Positions 1 to 5,686 of a stretch of DNA of 5,686 nt are shown here, one piece after another (within the stretch, counting starts at the first letter, position 1; each line of letters starts with the position of its first letter). The stretch lies in assembly GCA_022707945.1 (NCBI GenBank), contig JAKIZQ010000039.1, positions 1 to 5,686 of the forward strand, written 5' to 3'. A program made the position numbers and the translations under genes. The notes under the pieces were generated by a model. It was not told the DNA's origin. It did no database searches and worked only from the letters and a program-made list of their open reading frames with translations. This DNA is from Bdellovibrionales bacterium. Its GTDB lineage: Bacteria; Bdellovibrionota; JAFGOL01.

Positions 1-335
1 TCAAGTTGTGCCTCATTAAGATCAGACAGTTCAGAGGCTATGACGAGTTTGGCAGGATTGAACATTGATACGTCGTACAAAGAGCTGGTCCAATCTTCCA
101 TGTTTATCTTATCAAAAGTAACCCTCTCTATACCAAAACCAAGGTGTTGAGCTATTTCTTTTAACCTTTTTGTAGCTCTTTCCCTTATGAAATATTCTTC
201 ACCATGAATAAGATATACCCTATTCAGTGACGATATTACTCGTTCCCTAGAGCTAGCTTCACTTGACAGCTTTGAAAGATCTTTAAGTTCTTTAAGAAAA
301 TCTGCTGTATTCTGTGTGCTTGCTTTTCTAGCCAT
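1..335 (-). CDS. holA: DNA polymerase III delta subunit, N-terminal part (runs off the window)
   Basis: The 111 complete codons visible encode the N-terminal part of the clamp-loader subunit that opens the beta sliding clamp during replication. The family signature is the block VYLIHGEEYFIRERATKRL at about residues 40-58 (first strand, Gly-Glu-Glu loop and following helix of the delta AAA+-like fold). It is followed by SLYDVSMFNPAKLVIASEL at about 85-103, the usual 'Ser-Met-Phe ... Leu-Val' strand. About 20 residues precede the fold beyond what E. coli HolA has, charged and Ser-rich. The next Met is only at residue 79, inside the conserved region, so the start at 335 stands. The ATG directly follows the lptE stop with no gap, and CGGAG lies 6 nt upstream inside lptE. 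The position after leuS and lptE matches the E. coli leuS-lptE-holA order, which supports the call. The C-terminal two thirds are outside the window. Confidence 0.9.
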   Translation of the reverse strand, partial: MARKASTQNTADFLKELKDLSKLSSEASSRERVISSLNRVYLIHGEEYFIRERATKRLKEIAQHLGFGIERVTFDKINMEDWTSSLYDVSMFNPAKLVIASELSDLNEAQL

Positions 336-911
336 TTAATACTCCGTTAGCAGTGAATCCACGGCCAAAAGCATCATGGTATCTGCAAGCTCCCTAATGG
401 TCTCTCTTTTTGCACTTTCTTTTATGAATATGTTAGAAGTCCTTCTTTGATCTGTATATGCACCGCTTTTCATGTTCTTTGATTGTGTAAAGGTACTGCT
501 CCAAAGAACTTTTTGGTCCTTATTTCGTATCATGGTAAGTTTTACTGTTGCATACAGGGTGTAACTAACTGCCAGCAATCTATCCTTAGGCAGCCCACCT
601 TGATCCTCTGTTTGTTGTGTTCCAAATTGGATACTAGCAGGATTGAGTGTGATCTTTTGCACTTCACCCTCTATTCTTGCGTCTGCAGAGCCAGTAACAT
701 ATTTTAGTTTTCCGCTTCTTGAAGTAAGATACAGCCTGAGTGAATTAGAAAAATCTACCTCTGCCCCACCTTCCATGGTTTGATTTTTAAAAACAGGGAC
801 ACTAACGGTTTTTATACCGTCCTTTTCCCACGGATTCTTTAAAGATGTTAGACTGTAACTACAGGAGCTAGTTACCACTAACAGCAATGCTAAGCAGTTT
901 ACCTTCCACAT
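336..911 (-). CDS. lptE: LPS-assembly lipoprotein LptE
   Basis: LptE is the outer-membrane lipoprotein that plugs the LptD barrel and helps insert LPS into the outer leaflet. The 191 residues begin with a short lipoprotein signal (MWK, then a hydrophobic stretch at 5-13) ending at VTSSC, with the candidate lipidated Cys at 17. The following SYSL resembles the usual C-G-Y-x-L start of mature LptE. Family-like blocks are 'IKTVSVPVFKNQT' (33-45), 'EVDFSNSLRLYL' (51-62), 'ARIEGEVQKITLNP' (78-91) and 'AVSYTLYATVKLTMI' (114-128), the last two in register with LptE strands. The length is typical. An in-frame TAA lies two codons upstream of the ATG, so no earlier start exists. A later start would remove the signal peptide. 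The first 44 nt overlap the end of leuS. No strong Shine-Dalgarno is close to the ATG (AAGGAAAGGAAG is about 15-26 nt upstream), which fits coupling to leuS. The -3 lipobox residue is Thr rather than Leu, which is unusual. Identity also rests on the leuS/holA neighbours. Confidence 0.88.
   Translation of the reverse strand: MWKVNCLALLLVVTSSCSYSLTSLKNPWEKDGIKTVSVPVFKNQTMEGGAEVDFSNSLRLYLTSRSGKLKYVTGSADARIEGEVQKITLNPASIQFGTQQTEDQGGLPKDRLLAVSYTLYATVKLTMIRNKDQKVLWSSTFTQSKNMKSGAYTDQRRTSNIFIKESAKRETIRELADTMMLLAVDSLLTEY
342..346 (-). promoter_or_regulatory. Shine-Dalgarno of holA, inside the 3' end of lptE
   Basis: The minus strand reads CGGAG, then six bases that include the lptE stop codon TAA, then the holA ATG. 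The site sits inside the last lptE codons, so a ribosome finishing lptE covers it. This suggests translational coupling, which is an inference. Confidence 0.65.
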
Positions 912-3339
912 AAATTACTTTTTTTACTTCCTTTCCTTCTAGATGTTTTTTAACACTTTCTTCGTTAAATGCCATATCTTTAACGTTTTCTTCCGAAGTC
1001 CCAACAGGCACTTCTATCTTACCCCTAAGTTTTCCGTTTACTTGTATAACCACCAGCTTTTTATCATCCTTTACAGCCTCTGTATCAAATGCTGGCCAAG
1101 CCTCTTTAGCCGCATCGGTATTATTCCCCATAAGCTCCCATAGTTCACAAGCTGTATGTGGTGCAAAGGGGCACAACATTAGTACTAAAGCATTAAAGGT
1201 CTCTTTAAACACGGCTTTATCACTTTCTTTTGATAGTGTGTTTATATCTAGTTTATACAATTCGTTGACCAATTCCATCATGAACGAGATGGATGTATTA
1301 AAACCAAAAGCATCAAGGTCCTCAGTTACCTTTTTTATCGTTTTGTGTGTAAGATTTCTTAGTTTTTTTGATTCTGAAGAAATTTCTTGTAGATCCATTT
1401 TGTATGGGTGTTTTATGATGTCTAAATTATTGTCTATTAGACGCCAAACACGAGATATGAATCTATGACAACCTTCTACGCCTTTATCGTTCCAATCAAG
1501 GTCCTTTTCTGGTGGAGAAGCGAACAGCATGAACATTCTTGCTGTGTCTGCTCCATATTTCTCTATTATGTAATCTGGATCAACTACGTTACCCAGTGAT
1601 TTGCTCATTTTACTACCGTCTTTAATGACCATTCCTTGTGTTAAAAGATTAGTGGCTGGTTCGTTACTGGAAAGGTATCCCATATCTCTTAATACCTTAT
1701 GAAAGAACCTTGCATAAAGAAGGTGCATACAGGCATGCTCGATACCGCCTATGTACTGATCAACTGGGAGCCAATAATCAGCCCTCTTTTTATCTATGCC
1801 GTTCTTATCATCATCTGGGCAGGTATATCTTGCATAATACCAAGAGGATTCTACAAAGGTATCCATGGTCTCTGTTTCTCTTTTTGCAGAGCCTCCACAC
1901 TTTGGACATTTGGTATTAACAAAACTTTCTACTTTCGACAACGGATCATCCCCTATCGCTGAAAGCTTTGCGTCCTCTGGAAGTACTACTGGAAGTTCTT
2001 TTTCCGGTACAGTTACTACGCCACATTTGCTACAATATATTATTGGTATAGGACAACCCCAGTATCGTTGTCTGCTTATTCCCCAATCTTTTAGTCTGTA
2101 ATTAACCGTTCTTTTACCAAAACCTTTCTTTTCTATGTGCTCTGCTATTTTAAGCATAGCTACGTCGCTATTAAGCCCATCGAATTCTGCAGAATTCACC
2201 ATCGTGCCAAGCTCTGTATATGCAGAGTTTAATTCTTCGTTAGCAGGGTCTTTGAATATAACTCTTTTTACAGGGATCTTATATTTTTTTGCAAAATCAA
2301 AATCCCTTGTATCGTGTGCAGGAACAGCCATTACCGCTCCTGTACCATAATCCATAAGAACAAAATTTGCCGTATAAATGGGGACCTCTTGGTTGTTCAA
2401 AGGATTTATTGCATAAGAACCTGTAAAGACACCCTCTTTTAGACCGCCTTCTGCAGTACGTTCTATTTTGCTAGTACGCCTCATCCTGTCAACAAAAGCA
2501 ATAACCTCTTTTTCCTGTGCTGTACCTTTACAAAGACTACTTAACATTGGATGTTCTGGAGCAATGCTCATAAAGGTAACGCCATATATGGTGTCAGGCC
2601 TTGTTGTATATATCCTTAGTTTTTTATCGCTGTTCTTAATTGTAAAATCTACTTCTACACCCTCTGATCTGCCTATCCAGTTTTTTTGCATGGTCCTAAC
2701 CCTTTCTGGCCAACCGGTTAAGGTGTCTAGACCGTCTAACAGTTCTTGGGCGTAATCACTTATCCTTAAGAACCACTGCTCTATTTCTTTCGTAATGATA
2801 TTTTTGCTACAGCGCCAACATTTGCCATCCTGGACCTGCTCATTAGCTAGTACCGTATTACAGGTTTCGCACCAGTTAACAGAACTTTTCTTTTTGTATG
2901 CCAGACCTTTTTCATACATTTTTATGAAAAAGAGTTGTTCCCACCTGTAATATTCTGGTCTACAGGTAGTTACCTCTCTGTCCCAGTCGTATGCAAACCC
3001 TAATGCTTTTATTTGTCCTCGCATTGTGTCTATGTTCTTGTATGTCCACTCTGCTGGATGTACTCCATGTTTTATAGCGGCGTTCTCTGCTGGTAGACCA
3101 AAAGAATCCCATCCAAAAGGATGTAGAACATTAAATCCTCTCATGGTCTTATATCTTGCTACAGCATCTCCAATTGCATAGTTCCGTACATGACCCATAT
3201 GGAGTTTTCCAGAAGGATATGGGAACATTTCTAAACAATAATATTTCTTTTTGGAGTTATCTTCTGTTACTTTAAAAGAGTGTTCTTTTTCCCACTTTTT
3301 TTGCCATTTTAAGCTAATTGTTTTGTGATCGTAGTCCAT
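868..3339 (-). CDS. leuS: Leucyl-tRNA synthetase
   Basis: Class I cytoplasmic enzyme that charges tRNA-Leu with leucine and hydrolyses mischarged products. All family landmarks of the 823-residue protein are intact. The HIGH-type motif is HMGH at 47-50 after FPYPSGKL, and KMSKS is at 577-581. A zinc-knuckle pair lies at C157/C160 and C174/C177, and a second Cys set at C436/C439 and C478/C481. The CP1 editing domain carries TTRPDT at 245-250 and YGTGAVMAVPAHD at 331-343, whose final Asp corresponds to the conserved editing Asp. Further blocks are DTFVESSWYYARY (493-505) and YIGGIEHACMHLLYARFF (529-546). The anticodon-binding helices span about 655-740 and the C-terminal tRNA-binding domain about 760-823, ending in the usual 'KVIYVEGKLL'. 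The E. coli-type leucine-specific insertion before KMSKS is missing (TQGMVIKDGSKMSKS), so this is the compact form. AGGGG lies 7 nt before the ATG. It is probably the first gene of the operon with lptE and holA. No T-box leader is seen. Confidence 0.98.
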   Translation of the reverse strand: MDYDHKTISLKWQKKWEKEHSFKVTEDNSKKKYYCLEMFPYPSGKLHMGHVRNYAIGDAVARYKTMRGFNVLHPFGWDSFGLPAENAAIKHGVHPAEWTYKNIDTMRGQIKALGFAYDWDREVTTCRPEYYRWEQLFFIKMYEKGLAYKKKSSVNWCETCNTVLANEQVQDGKCWRCSKNIITKEIEQWFLRISDYAQELLDGLDTLTGWPERVRTMQKNWIGRSEGVEVDFTIKNSDKKLRIYTTRPDTIYGVTFMSIAPEHPMLSSLCKGTAQEKEVIAFVDRMRRTSKIERTAEGGLKEGVFTGSYAINPLNNQEVPIYTANFVLMDYGTGAVMAVPAHDTRDFDFAKKYKIPVKRVIFKDPANEELNSAYTELGTMVNSAEFDGLNSDVAMLKIAEHIEKKGFGKRTVNYRLKDWGISRQRYWGCPIPIIYCSKCGVVTVPEKELPVVLPEDAKLSAIGDDPLSKVESFVNTKCPKCGGSAKRETETMDTFVESSWYYARYTCPDDDKNGIDKKRADYWLPVDQYIGGIEHACMHLLYARFFHKVLRDMGYLSSNEPATNLLTQGMVIKDGSKMSKSLGNVVDPDYIIEKYGADTARMFMLFASPPEKDLDWNDKGVEGCHRFISRVWRLIDNNLDIIKHPYKMDLQEISSESKKLRNLTHKTIKKVTEDLDAFGFNTSISFMMELVNELYKLDINTLSKESDKAVFKETFNALVLMLCPFAPHTACELWELMGNNTDAAKEAWPAFDTEAVKDDKKLVVIQVNGKLRGKIEVPVGTSEENVKDMAFNEESVKKHLEGKEVKKVIYVEGKLLSIAVSGN

Positions 3340-3346
3340 TCCTATA

Positions 3347-3352
3347 CCCCTA
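3347..3352 (-). promoter_or_regulatory. Shine-Dalgarno of leuS
   Basis: TAGGGG on the minus strand ends 7 nt before the ATG at 3339. It is the only purine-rich site near the start and supports that start codon. Confidence 0.6.
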
Positions 3353-3369
3353 GAATTTTGAATATAGAA

Positions 3370-3398
3370 TTATTAATACTAGTATCTATAACAGTAAA
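3370..3398 (-). promoter_or_regulatory. Possible promoter of the leuS-lptE-holA operon
   Basis: A terminator lies just upstream and only 72 bp separate it from leuS, so a promoter is expected here. The best match I see by eye is TTTACT (3393-3398), a 17-nt spacer and TAATAA (3370-3375), both weak. An alternative is an extended -10, TG-T-TATAGA (3385-3393), in the same stretch. The region is so AT-rich that neither choice is secure. The 5' leader would be short, about 25-40 nt, leaving no room for a T-box or attenuator. Confidence 0.3.
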
Positions 3399-3411
3399 GA
3401 GTTTTTATACA

Positions 3412-3446
3412 AAAAAGCCTACAGGTCTTAAACCTGTAGGCTTTTT
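3412..3446 (-). terminator. Intrinsic terminator after the small barrel gene
   Basis: A perfect inverted repeat pairs 3412-3426 with 3432-3446 around a 5-nt loop. Its core is ten base pairs (GCCTACAGGT against ACCTGTAGGC), extended by A:T pairs. On the minus strand the core is followed by a run of six U, and it starts 22 nt after the stop codon at 3469. The A-tract on the other side makes it bidirectional in form, but no plus-strand gene needs it. It insulates leuS from the upstream genes. Confidence 0.92.
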
Positions 3447-3468
3447 ATTTATAGTAAACTTTATTTGC

Positions 3469-3993
3469 TTAAAATAAAACGAACACACCAAATTGCATAT
3501 CATAGGCAATTAAGAAGTCCGCATCTACACCATTACCTTTAGTCCAGCCCACGAATGAAGTCGTAAAATGTACTAGATCTGCTACAATACCAAAGTTGTT
3601 TGATATTTGATACGTTGTTCTACAACCAAAACCAATGTTTAGGAAGTCTATCATAGTTACTTTTCCAAAACCAAAACGCATTCCTGCATCAAATGTTGGA
3701 CCAACAGAAAAATCTTCTTTCTTTGAGAAGGTAAAATAGAATGGGATGTCGTAAGCTGCACCAAGCTTGAATTGAGCGTTGTTAGCTCCAGCAAAAGCCA
3801 TTCCTAGAAGTCCACTAAAACCGTCTCCTCCCTTGCCTATCTTGAAATTCATGCCAAACTGAGTACCGCCCCAGTTTCTGATGCCGATAACAGGGCCCAC
3901 GGTTGGCTCAAATTTCCATAGATTTTCACTGATTGCTGCAGAAGCTGTTGTTGAAACAAGAGCAACTGCCATTACTAAAAAAAGTTTCTTCAT
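3469..3993 (-). CDS. Small secreted beta-barrel-like outer-membrane protein, function unknown
   Basis: I do not recognise a named family. The 174-residue product begins MKKLFLVMAVALVSTTASA, a clear Sec signal peptide with an Ala-x-Ala site and cleavage after residue 19 or 20. The mature part, about 154 residues, has repeated alternating hydrophobic/polar stretches rich in Gly, Phe and aromatic residues, for example 31-39, 44-51, 60-69, 74-82, 84-90, 95-110, 117-129, 133-145 and 160-174. It ends in MQFGVFVLF with a terminal Phe, the pattern recognised by the BAM machinery. Its size would suit an eight-stranded barrel. One Cys (C124) is present. GGAGGG lies 10 nt before the ATG, with a promoter candidate upstream and a strong terminator downstream, so it may be expressed as a single-gene unit. 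A periplasmic beta-rich protein is the main alternative. The outer-membrane barrel is an inference from composition and the C-terminus. Confidence 0.75.
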   Translation of the reverse strand: MKKLFLVMAVALVSTTASAAISENLWKFEPTVGPVIGIRNWGGTQFGMNFKIGKGGDGFSGLLGMAFAGANNAQFKLGAAYDIPFYFTFSKKEDFSVGPTFDAGMRFGFGKVTMIDFLNIGFGCRTTYQISNNFGIVADLVHFTTSFVGWTKGNGVDADFLIAYDMQFGVFVLF

Positions 3994-4003
3994 TTAAGGG
4001 TCT

Positions 4004-4009
4004 CCCTCC
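4004..4009 (-). promoter_or_regulatory. Shine-Dalgarno of the small barrel gene
   Basis: GGAGGG on the minus strand is a strong match to the anti-Shine-Dalgarno and ends 10 nt before the ATG at 3993, a slightly long but workable spacing. It fixes the start that gives the complete signal peptide. Confidence 0.65.
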
Positions 4010-4033
4010 GAATTTTTAAATTTATTACGAACA

Positions 4034-4060
4034 AGTATATTTCTTTAAAAACTATGTCAA
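4034..4060 (-). promoter_or_regulatory. Sigma70-type promoter candidate for the small barrel gene
   Basis: A consensus -35 box TTGACA (4055-4060) is followed by TATACT (4034-4039), five of six matches to the -10 consensus. The spacer is 15 nt, shorter than the optimal 17. A start point near 4027 would give a leader of about 33 nt. The site lies in the 75-bp gap after the YdbL-like gene, where I see no terminator, so readthrough from upstream is also possible. Confidence 0.55.
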
Positions 4061-4068
4061 TAGCGAAC

Positions 4069-5133
4069 TTATTTTTTCTTTTTATTCTTAGTTTTCTTTT
4101 TGTTTTTTCCTTTATCTTTTAATGCTTTCTTTTTTGCTTCTTCAGCTTTTTTCTTTTTTTCTTCCTGTATGCGTATCTTTTCCTGCTCTTCCTCTAATAT
4201 TAAATTATTTGATAATCTCTCTATAAATCCAAAATCCTGCTCATCATTTGGGCAGAGCCTAATATATTGGTCCTCGCTTCTTGTGTCTGGTATTACCAAG
4301 GTTTTCTTCTTGTCCAAACCCTTTTCTACCCAGACCATACTACCATCGCTGATAGTGGAATATAAAGAAGCTTCATCTGAATTTTTACAATCTTTAAGTT
4401 TTCCATCTTTTATTTGACAAAGTTTTAATATGAAGGACCTTTTTTCTGCATTATTGCACTTGTAGTTAACTGTTACAGAACCATTAAAGTTCTTTTGTTC
4501 CTTTATATCATATTCAAGGGCTTGTTCTTTTAGCGTCTTAAAAAGGATATTTTTTACCATATCATATTTATAAATAGTTGGAGTTGACGTTATGATGTTC
4601 TCATTTGTTTTTTTTGTGTTTGATAGATCTTCTGCGAAAGCGTAGTCTTTTATGTTAGAAATAACGTCACTATATATAAATGGAATCCTTGTTTTGTCCT
4701 TTTCATCACTAATGTTTAAAGTGTTTGCTATGAGGCTGTAAAGCTCTGTCCTGTTGGAATTTTCAGAACGTACTTTATCTTTTTCATCTACAGAAGCGCC
4801 CTCGTCTACTTCTAAATACCCATTGCCAGACTCTCTTACTCTGCCTAGTTCTTTCATTCTATTTACATCTTTTAGCGATCTGTACCTTAGTTTAAAATTC
4901 TCTCTTAATGCAACAGGAAGATCTGTGCTTTTAAGATACTCATCCTCAAATTCAGGTTTTATGATAGCCGAAGACATTAAGCTTTCTATCTTTACCGCTA
5001 AGTTCCTTATCTCTTGCTCATATGGTGTATTCAACTGTATCTTTTCTACAGGAGGTTTTGCTTTTACAACCGGCTCTGGGCTTGTAGAAGTAGCCATGAG
5101 CAAAGGAGTTATCAGGGTAAAGATGAATAACAT
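4069..5133 (-). CDS. Envelope protein with a YdbL/DUF1318-like domain and lysine-rich tail
   Basis: The 354-residue product starts with a short hydrophobic segment (LFIFTLITPLLMATS, 2-16) that reads as a signal peptide or anchor, so it is probably exported. Cleavage is possible near 14-18. No lipobox Cys is present. Residues about 38-155 resemble DUF1318 (E. coli YdbL): GRVRESGNGYLEV at 97-109 matches the family's Gly-Arg-Val-Gly-Glu...Asn-Gly-Tyr block, and ENSNRTELYSLIANTLNIS at 124-142 matches the following Asn-x-x-Arg...Tyr...Ile-Ala...Ile-Ser helix. This is pattern recall, not a search result. Residues 155-310 are unrecognised and hold four Cys (226, 239, 249, 294), which could form disulfides in the periplasm. 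From about 314 the chain is a charged Glu/Lys helix, then a nearly pure Lys tail (337-354). AAGGAG overlaps the stop of the upstream peptidase gene, 9 nt away, so the two are co-transcribed and probably coupled. YdbL in E. coli is tied to the YdbH-YnbE intermembrane bridge; neither partner is visible here. Confidence 0.72.
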   Translation of the reverse strand: MLFIFTLITPLLMATSTSPEPVVKAKPPVEKIQLNTPYEQEIRNLAVKIESLMSSAIIKPEFEDEYLKSTDLPVALRENFKLRYRSLKDVNRMKELGRVRESGNGYLEVDEGASVDEKDKVRSENSNRTELYSLIANTLNISDEKDKTRIPFIYSDVISNIKDYAFAEDLSNTKKTNENIITSTPTIYKYDMVKNILFKTLKEQALEYDIKEQKNFNGSVTVNYKCNNAEKRSFILKLCQIKDGKLKDCKNSDEASLYSTISDGSMVWVEKGLDKKKTLVIPDTRSEDQYIRLCPNDEQDFGFIERLSNNLILEEEQEKIRIQEEKKKKAEEAKKKALKDKGKNKKKTKNKKKK

Positions 5134-5138
5134 ACGTG

Positions 5139-5144
5139 CTCCTT
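5139..5144 (-). promoter_or_regulatory. Shine-Dalgarno of the YdbL-like gene overlapping the peptidase stop codon
   Basis: AAGGAG, whose first two bases belong to the TAA stop of the upstream gene, lies 5 nt before the ATG at 5133. This fixes the start and indicates termination-reinitiation coupling between the two genes. Confidence 0.75.
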
Positions 5145-5686
5145 ATAAAGATTTTGAATACGCTTTAACGAAATCGAACATAGCAAAAACATCACTCCAT
5201 TCACAAACGCTAACAGGAGAATGTATATATCTTGAAGGAACAGCCGCAATACCTGTTTTTACACCCTCGTAAGCACCATATAAAGCACCAGCATTAGTAC
5301 CACCAAACCTTGGGGTCTTTATTTGATATTTTATTTTTTTGGATTTTGCTGTCTTTATTAAATGTTCAACTGTTTGTGGTAATATATATCCTGTATTGTC
5401 AGCAACTGTAAAAGCTATTCCTGCTCCCATTTTAGCAACTTTCTTTTCATCAGATACTCCAGGGACATCACAAGCTGTTGTACATTCAACAACTAGGGCA
5501 TACTCTGGTTTTACTTTTTGTACTACAGAGGCAATACCTTTAAGACCACCTTCTTCCTGTACAGAAAAAGAAAGCACTATATTCCTTTCTGTTATCGTGT
5601 TGTGTAAATGCTTTGCAAGGCCCAATAGAACTGCACAAGCAACCCTGTTATCTAGTGCCTTTGAGCTAAATCTACCATTCATAAGT
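5143..5686 (-). CDS. M42-family metallo-aminopeptidase, C-terminal half (5' end outside the window)
   Basis: About 180 residues are visible of a family normally near 340-360, so the start and the first metal ligand (the HxD motif) lie beyond the window. M42 enzymes are cytoplasmic dinuclear-metal aminopeptidases, often annotated as glutamyl aminopeptidase or, misleadingly, endoglucanase. Counting from the ATG at 5682, key blocks are SKALDNR with bridging Asp11, VQEEGG with the catalytic/ligand Glu43-Glu44, VVECTTACDVPG at 64-75, GGTNAGAL at 127-134 and VPSRYIHSPVSV at 148-159 with ligand His154. The ligand spaced 22 residues after Glu44 is Glu66, where the thermophilic TET enzymes have Asp. 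The usual Thr-Asp-Ala triad reads Thr-Asn-Ala (129-131). The ATG at 5682 is unlikely to be the start, because the sequence before SKALDNR fits the normal interior of the protein and the frame stays open to the window edge. The YdbL-like gene follows 9 nt downstream. Confidence 0.9.
   Translation of the reverse strand, partial: LMNGRFSSKALDNRVACAVLLGLAKHLHNTITERNIVLSFSVQEEGGLKGIASVVQKVKPEYALVVECTTACDVPGVSDEKKVAKMGAGIAFTVADNTGYILPQTVEHLIKTAKSKKIKYQIKTPRFGGTNAGALYGAYEGVKTGIAAVPSRYIHSPVSVCEWSDVFAMFDFVKAYSKSL

Noticed and set aside
2182..2197. Perfect 16-bp palindrome GAATTCTGCAGAATTC inside leuS
   Set aside because: It encodes the conserved LeuRS stretch V-N-S-A-E-F and does not extend beyond 16 bp. 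It has no partner copies in the window, so coding constraint and chance explain it.
3340..3411. T-box or leader-peptide attenuator before leuS
   Set aside because: Only 72 bp separate the upstream terminator from the leuS start, with no specifier loop, T-box core sequence or leucine-rich leader frame. The terminator belongs to the preceding gene.
4072..4165. A/T-rich low-complexity tract as a possible repeat or intergenic element
   Set aside because: It is explained by the Lys/Glu codons at the end of the YdbL-like gene and shows no repeated unit.
4754..5272. Plus-strand open frame of 172 codons opposite the YdbL-like and peptidase genes
   Set aside because: It lies wholly antisense to two well-supported coding regions, is Ser/Phe-rich as expected for the complement of Lys/Glu-rich coding DNA, and shows no family motif or ribosome site. 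The other plus-strand frames at 483-707, 943-1143, 1238-1468, 1699-1962, 1865-2101, 2135-2350, 2468-2755 and 4100-4417 fail in the same way.
5680..5682. ATG taken as the true start of the M42 peptidase
   Set aside because: It would remove the N-terminal half including the HxD metal ligand. The frame remains open to the window edge, and the residues next to it match the interior of the family.

Overview
The window reads as chromosomal DNA from an AT-rich Gram-negative bacterium. LptE, a lipoprotein signal and a small outer-membrane-barrel candidate point to an outer membrane. LeuRS is the compact type with almost nothing between the TQGMV block and KMSKS, unlike the E. coli enzyme. From memory, the LptE resembles those of Bdellovibrionota and other former deltaproteobacteria, but this placement is tentative and needs a protein search.

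All six recognised genes lie on the minus strand, so transcription runs from high to low coordinates. Upstream (right end) is the C-terminal half of an M42-family metallo-aminopeptidase (5143-5686). Its stop codon overlaps the Shine-Dalgarno of a 354-residue envelope protein (4069-5133) that appears to carry a YdbL/DUF1318-like domain and ends in a lysine-rich tail. After 75 bp holding a promoter candidate comes a 174-residue secreted, probably outer-membrane beta-barrel protein (3469-3993), closed by a clear intrinsic terminator (3412-3446).

The left part is a tightly packed housekeeping operon: leuS (868-3339), lptE (336-911, overlapping leuS by 44 nt) and holA (1-335, start codon directly abutting the lptE stop and running off the window). 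The leuS-lptE-holA order also occurs in E. coli and links charging of tRNA-Leu, assembly of the LPS export pore and the DNA polymerase clamp loader.

No RNA genes, mobile elements, CRISPR arrays or prophage signs were seen. The least ordinary items are the YdbL-like protein with its lysine tail and two in-frame A-AAA-AAG runs, the orphan small barrel protein, and the dual-coding leuS/lptE overlap. I found no convincing new multi-gene system.
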